A stretch of DNA of 8,873 nucleotides from Bacteriovoracaceae bacterium UBA4097 (GTDB lineage Bacteria > Bdellovibrionota > Bacteriovoracia > Bacteriovoracales > Bacteriovoracaceae): assembly GCA_002381765.1 (NCBI GenBank), contig DFXX01000069.1, positions 1 to 8,873 on the forward strand, written 5' to 3'. A program made the translations under genes and the position numbers. Every line of letters begins with the position of its first letter. The stretch's first letter is position 1. The notes beneath the pieces are model-generated. The model ran no database searches and had not been told where the DNA came from. It worked only from the letters and a program-made list of their open reading frames with translations. Shown here piece after piece: positions 5,814 through 8,873 of the stretch.

Positions 5814-7318
5814 AAGTTCTTCTTCTTCATTTTCTCAATCAATGTCGTACGATTGAGTGTCAGAAGCTTTGAAGCCTGATTCTTATTCCCTCTGGTGCGG
5901 TTCATGGCCTGCATAATGAGGGAATCTTCAATATCAGACAGGATCTGCTTTAAATCGACCCCAACTTCAGGCAATTCAAAGAGTGTTTTATAATGCTGAG
6001 TTGCCAGGGGATTGGAGCGGAAAATCTTAGCAGGAAGATCTTCTGGGAGGATTTCGTTTCCGCCTCTTAAAATAACCAGTCTTTCAATCACGTTTTCTAA
6101 TTCGCGTACGTTTCCTGGCCAGTCATAGCCCATAAGTAGATCCATGGCGAGAGCTGAGAAGCTAATTTCATTTGAGCGGTTGGCAGAAACAAAACGATCC
6201 AGAAAGTGAGAAATAAGCAGAGGAATATCTTCCCTTCTTTCCTTTAGAGCAGGAATTCTTATCGGTATGACATTGAGACGGTAGAAAAGATCTTCTCTAA
6301 ACCTGCCTTCAGAAACGGCTTTCTCTAAATCTCTATGAGTGGCAGCAATGACTCGAACATCGATATTTATGGTTTCATTAGTTCCCACGATTTCAATTTG
6401 TCTCTCTTGCAGAACTCTAAGAAGCTTCACCTGCAAAAGAAGCGGCATATCGCCGATCTCATCCAGGAAGATCGTTCCTCCATCGGCAAGTTCGAAGCGG
6501 CCCTTGCGGTTAGAGACGGCCCCTGTAAAAGAGCCTTTTATATGGCCAAAAAGTTCACTTTCAAGAAGTTCACCAGGAATAGCGCCACAATTAACGGAAA
6601 CCCGATTTCTCTGAGTTCTACTGGATAGACGATGAATAGCGGAAGCCACTAACTCCTTGCCAGTTCCCGAAGGACCCATAATGAGGATAGTAGAATCGGA
6701 CTTGGAGACCTTTTTGATGCGCTCGAAGACTTCTTTCATAGCGCGCGAGCGGCCAATCATTCCTTCAAATGAATCTTCTATACTTGGTCGATCGATTCTT
6801 AAGCGAGAAGGATGCTTAGTCCTATATCCATCGCTAAAGACCCCCTCGCCTTCGGTTAAAAGTTCTTTAGGGAGAGCTGTCGCAAGCCGAGTTTGAATGG
6901 CCTCAATGACTAATTTTTTGAGATTTTCTAATTCAAAAGGCTTAGTAAGGTAATGAAAAACACCTTTCTTGGTGGCAGCGATGGCTGTTTCGATGCTCGC
7001 GAAACCGGTCATAACGATAGAGACAAATTCAAAACCGCGTTCTTTAAGAATATCGATCAGTAAAAGACCATCATGTCCTTTTTCTAAACTGATATCGGAA
7101 ATGAGGCAGAAAGGAGCTTGTCGGGAATGCTTCTTGGCAAAGTTCATAAGACAATCTTCGGAGCTCGTGTAGAGTTCAACTTGAAGCTTCAGAGTCTGCT
7201 CAAGATATTTCTTTAAGCTCAAACCTAAAAGCTTGTCGTCTTCAACGATTACTATAGGGGGGAGATTAGATGAAAGAGACCCATCAAGACTTTGATGGAG
7301 AAAATTCATATCGTCCAT
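5804..7318 (-). CDS. NtrC-family sigma-54-dependent response regulator (orphan)
   Basis: A 504-residue activator. Receiver domain about 21-140: acidic cluster EDD (26-28), phosphoacceptor Asp75 in LISDISL, Thr104, and Lys126 in TKPF, so it should accept phosphate. AAA+ domain about 186-415: Walker A GPSGTGKE (215-222), sigma-54 loop GSFTGA (262-267, Ser for Ala in the usual GAFTGA), Walker B TIFLDEIGD (282-290), arginine-finger region GRFREDLFYRLN, and WPGNVRELENVIERL. A Fis-type helix-turn-helix follows (about 462-500), with RTTLIEKMKKK resembling the ends of FleQ/FlrA flagellar regulators. I chose the ATG at 7318: GGAGGA lies 3 nt before it, while the in-frame TTG and ATG further upstream (7339, 7336) fall in the -10 box and would put the Shine-Dalgarno inside the coding region. 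No kinase gene is adjacent; target genes are unknown. Confidence 0.95.
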   Translation of the reverse strand: MDDMNFLHQSLDGSLSSNLPPIVIVEDDKLLGLSLKKYLEQTLKLQVELYTSSEDCLMNFAKKHSRQAPFCLISDISLEKGHDGLLLIDILKERGFEFVSIVMTGFASIETAIAATKKGVFHYLTKPFELENLKKLVIEAIQTRLATALPKELLTEGEGVFSDGYRTKHPSRLRIDRPSIEDSFEGMIGRSRAMKEVFERIKKVSKSDSTILIMGPSGTGKELVASAIHRLSSRTQRNRVSVNCGAIPGELLESELFGHIKGSFTGAVSNRKGRFELADGGTIFLDEIGDMPLLLQVKLLRVLQERQIEIVGTNETINIDVRVIAATHRDLEKAVSEGRFREDLFYRLNVIPIRIPALKERREDIPLLISHFLDRFVSANRSNEISFSALAMDLLMGYDWPGNVRELENVIERLVILRGGNEILPEDLPAKIFRSNPLATQHYKTLFELPEVGVDLKQILSDIEDSLIMQAMNRTRGNKNQASKLLTLNRTTLIEKMKKKNLEL

Positions 7319-7321
7319 AGA

Positions 7322-7327
7322 TCCTCC
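7322..7327 (-). promoter_or_regulatory. Shine-Dalgarno that decides the response regulator start
   Basis: GGAGGA on the minus strand, followed by TCT and the ATG at 7318. The spacing is a little short but acceptable. A longer reading from 7339 would translate this site as Gly-Gly, which argues against that start. Confidence 0.8.
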
Positions 7328-7337
7328 GGAAAACATC

Positions 7338-7367
7338 AATTTACTAGAATCTCTGAGCTGGTGTCAA
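7338..7367 (-). promoter_or_regulatory. Sigma-70-type promoter of the response regulator
   Basis: On the minus strand a perfect TTGACA (7362-7367) is followed after 18 nt by TAAATT (7338-7343), 5 of 6 to... the -10 consensus being TATAAT, 4 of 6 positions match. Transcription would begin near 7331, leaving a leader of about a dozen nucleotides that just contains the Shine-Dalgarno. The -35 box lies inside the proximal copy of the direct repeat. Confidence 0.55.
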
Positions 7368-7380
7368 TTTTCAGACTCTA
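7360..7380. repeat. Proximal copy of a 21-bp direct repeat
   Basis: Plus-strand sequence GGTGTCAATT followed by TTCAGACTCTA. It matches the copy at 7415-7435 at 18 of 21 positions. The minus-strand reading contains TTGACA, the -35 box of the regulator promoter. Confidence 0.65.
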
Positions 7381-7414
7381 CTAAACCCGAATAATTTCGA
7401 AGGTTTTCTATATG

Positions 7415-7435
7415 GGTGTCAATTGTAAGACTTTA
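7415..7435. repeat. Distal copy of the 21-bp direct repeat
   Basis: Plus-strand sequence GGTGTCAATT followed by GTAAGACTTTA, starting 55 bp from the proximal copy, about five helical turns. It also carries TTGACA on the minus strand (7417-7422), but no good -10 lies 16-18 nt downstream (CGAAAT at 17 nt). It could be a degenerate second promoter or a regulator-binding site; it ends 4 bp from the stop of the small membrane-protein gene. Confidence 0.6.
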
Positions 7436-7439
7436 TTAT

Positions 7440-7670
7440 CTATTTGAAGTTATGCTGTAAATTTTTGATGACCTTGACTGATTTTTCTGGTCCACCTGCC
7501 CATACATAAAAGACCGTGACCGAAAATCCAATCAGCGCCACTATCACTCCCAGAATGGCGCCACTCTTCTTCTTTTTTAGCCAGAAGAGATAGGCGAACT
7601 CTAACCCCAGAACCAGGAGTGGAACTCCCCAGAAAGGAGCATGCCGGGCCAAAAAATATATTTCCTGCAT
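7440..7670 (-). CDS. Small two-helix membrane protein, unknown function
   Basis: A predicted 76-residue protein, MQEIYFLARHAPFWG at its start. Two hydrophobic segments (about 14-31 and 37-57) are separated by KKKK (32-35), which by the positive-inside rule suggests a hairpin with the turn in the cytoplasm and both ends in the periplasm. A basic hydrophilic tail of about 18 residues follows. I chose the ATG at 7670 because TTAGGA lies 8 nt upstream; a longer reading from 7727 would be encoded by the metK terminator hairpin. The gene sits between metK and the response regulator on the same strand, with no promoter I can recognise, so it probably depends on readthrough past the terminator. I do not recognise a family. 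Confidence 0.65.
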   Translation of the reverse strand: MQEIYFLARHAPFWGVPLLVLGLEFAYLFWLKKKKSGAILGVIVALIGFSVTVFYVWAGGPEKSVKVIKNLQHNFK

Positions 7671-7680
7671 TTCAACAATC

Positions 7681-7712
7681 CTAAAATAAAAAGGGCCCGC
7701 AAAGGGGCCCTT
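7681..7712 (-). terminator. Intrinsic terminator of metK
   Basis: On the minus strand AAGGGCCC, a 6-nt loop CTTTGC, then GGGCCCTT form a perfect 8-bp, GC-rich stem, followed by TTTATTTTAG. It begins 22 nt after the metK stop. The plus strand lacks a T tract after the stem, so it works in one direction only. Confidence 0.92.
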
Positions 7713-7734
7713 CTGGACACAGTACAATTAGAGT

Positions 7735-8873
7735 TTAGAACATTCCCTTCAGTTTATCGAGAAGGTCAAGATTTTCCCAAGTGAAGCCATTGTTAGAGCT
7801 ACGACCGAAGTGACCGTAAGCCGCTGTTTGAGAGTAGATTGGACGAAGAAGATCCAAACGCTGAATGATGGCCTTAGGGCGCATATCAAAGAGTTCATTG
7901 ATAGCAGCATCTAATTTCTTCTCATCTACTTTAGCAGTTCCAAAGGTATTCACTAAAAGCGACATTGGCTTAGCTACGCCAATAGCATAGGCAACTTGAA
8001 CGAGTGCTTTATCGGCCAGACCAGCAGCTACTATATGCTTAGCAATGTGACGAGCAGCGTAGGCGGCAGAACGGTCAACTTTAGAAGGATCTTTACCAGA
8101 GAACGCTCCCCCACCGTGAGCGCCATGACCACCGTAAGTATCTACGATGATTTTGCGACCAGTAAGACCAGCATCTCCCATTGGTCCACCGATAACAAAG
8201 CGGCCAGTTGGATTGATGAAGTACTTAGTATTTTTATCGATAAGATTGCTTGGTACGATTTTCTTAATGACTTCCTCCATAATCCCTTCCTCAATCTGGG
8301 CCTGAGTCATGGATTCCGCGTGCTGAGTAGAAACAACTATCGCATCTAAGCGAGTAATTTTTCCGTTCTCATATTGAGCAGTCACTTGAGTCTTACCATC
8401 AGCGCGAAGAAGTGGAAGAGTTCCATTCTTTCTGACTTCAGAAAGGCGGTGAGCAAGTTTATGAGAAAGATCGATAGTCATTGGCATAAAGCTTTCAGTC
8501 TCATTAACGGCATAACCGAACATAAGACCCTGATCTCCAGCTCCCATATCCAGAAACTTTCCTTCACCTTCGTTAACACCTTGAGCGATATCCTGAGACT
8601 GCTTACCAAGAGCAACTGTTACGCCACAAGTATTAGCATCAAAGCCTTTATCAGAGTGGTCATAGCCGATTTCACGGATTTTTTCACGAACAACATCTTG
8701 AATGTTGATATTTGCACCAGTTGTTACCTCACCAGCAACAACCACTAAACCAGTAGTAATTAGAGTTTCACAAGCTACGCGAGACTTAGGATCCTGGGCC
8801 AGCATGGCATCTAAAATGGCATCTGAGATCTGATCGGCCATCTTATCGGGATGTCCTTCAGTAACAGATTCAG
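7735..8873 (-). CDS. metK: S-adenosylmethionine synthetase (methionine adenosyltransferase), 5' end missing
   Basis: Makes S-adenosylmethionine from methionine and ATP, releasing phosphate and diphosphate; cytoplasmic and essential in most bacteria. The frame is open to the window edge, so the internal ATG at 8841 is not the start: upstream of it the sequence encodes ESVTEGHPDK, the conserved N-terminal ATP-binding motif. About 378 residues are visible, and comparison with Escherichia coli MetK (384) suggests only 8-10 are missing. Conserved blocks in order: GHPDKMADQISDAILD, GFDANTCGV, GAGDQGLMFGYA, EVRKNGTLPLLR, VVSTQH, INPTGRFVIGGPMGDAGLTG, KIIVDTYGG, GGGAFSGKDPSKVDRSAAYA, YAIGVAKP and AAYGHFGR. 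All look intact. An intrinsic terminator follows. Any promoter or SAM riboswitch lies outside the window. Confidence 0.98.
   Translation of the reverse strand, partial: ESVTEGHPDKMADQISDAILDAMLAQDPKSRVACETLITTGLVVVAGEVTTGANINIQDVVREKIREIGYDHSDKGFDANTCGVTVALGKQSQDIAQGVNEGEGKFLDMGAGDQGLMFGYAVNETESFMPMTIDLSHKLAHRLSEVRKNGTLPLLRADGKTQVTAQYENGKITRLDAIVVSTQHAESMTQAQIEEGIMEEVIKKIVPSNLIDKNTKYFINPTGRFVIGGPMGDAGLTGRKIIVDTYGGHGAHGGGAFSGKDPSKVDRSAAYAARHIAKHIVAAGLADKALVQVAYAIGVAKPMSLLVNTFGTAKVDEKKLDAAINELFDMRPKAIIQRLDLLRPIYSQTAAYGHFGRSSNNGFTWENLDLLDKLKGMF

Noticed and set aside
5834..5857. 7-bp hairpin CTCAATC/GATTGAG as an mlaD operon terminator
   Set aside because: A 10-nt loop and no T tract follow on the plus strand; it lies in the helix-turn-helix coding sequence.
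6335..7172. Several plus-strand frames of 67-97 codons
   Set aside because: They lie wholly antisense to the conserved AAA+ and receiver domains of the response regulator.
7319..7339. Longer response regulator starting at TTG 7339 or ATG 7336
   Set aside because: These codons overlap or precede the likely transcription start and would translate the GGAGGA site; the ATG at 7318 is better placed.
7671..7727. N-terminal extension of the small membrane protein (19 extra residues)
   Set aside because: It would be encoded by the metK terminator stem-loop and lacks a ribosome binding site; the ATG at 7670 has TTAGGA in front.
7996..8748. Two plus-strand frames of 117 and 124 codons
   Set aside because: Antisense to metK, whose protein sequence is highly conserved; no initiation signals.

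Overview
The window comes from a Gram-negative bacterium with an outer membrane. It holds an Mla-type lipid transporter operon, a lipoprotein and a secreted TPR protein. Base composition looks moderate (below 50% G+C by eye). An orphan sigma-54 response regulator, an MlaD with a long helical tail and a large TPR protein next to a probable second sigma-54 activator together fit the former Deltaproteobacteria, perhaps Bdellovibrionota. That placement is inference from gene content, not an identification.

Layout, left to right. (1) 1-2793, minus strand: a 897-residue secreted TPR protein, followed 34 nt downstream by the first 21 codons of a second gene that runs off the left edge; that fragment looks like the start of a sigma-54 AAA+ activator domain. 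(2) 2794-3007: a divergent regulatory region with a 26-bp near-perfect palindrome almost at its midpoint. (3) 3008-5807, plus strand: a tightly packed four-gene operon of a small lipoprotein (no recognised family), MlaE permease, MlaF ATPase and MlaD MCE protein, with junctions of 4 bp overlap, 2 nt and 3 nt. (4) 5804-7318, minus strand: an NtrC-family response regulator, convergent with mlaD and sharing its stop-codon bases. (5) 7319-7439: promoter region with two 21-bp near-identical direct repeats, each containing a TTGACA. (6) 7440-7670, minus: a 76-residue two-helix membrane protein. (7) 7681-7712: a strong intrinsic terminator for metK. (8) 7735-8873, minus: metK, lacking only its first few codons beyond the right edge.

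How the genes fit together: MlaE, MlaF and MlaD should form an inner-membrane ABC complex that moves lipids between the membranes, and the translationally coupled lipoprotein is the natural candidate for an accessory part. MlaB, MlaC and MlaA are not in the window. The response regulator has no kinase beside it, and its targets cannot be read from the window; no convincing sigma-54 promoter was found. metK is a housekeeping gene. I saw no mobile element, CRISPR array, tRNA or rRNA, and no clear sign of recent transfer. The less ordinary points are the lipoprotein-Mla coupling, the central palindrome, the promoter-embedded direct repeats, and the terminator placed directly before a small gene's ribosome binding site.
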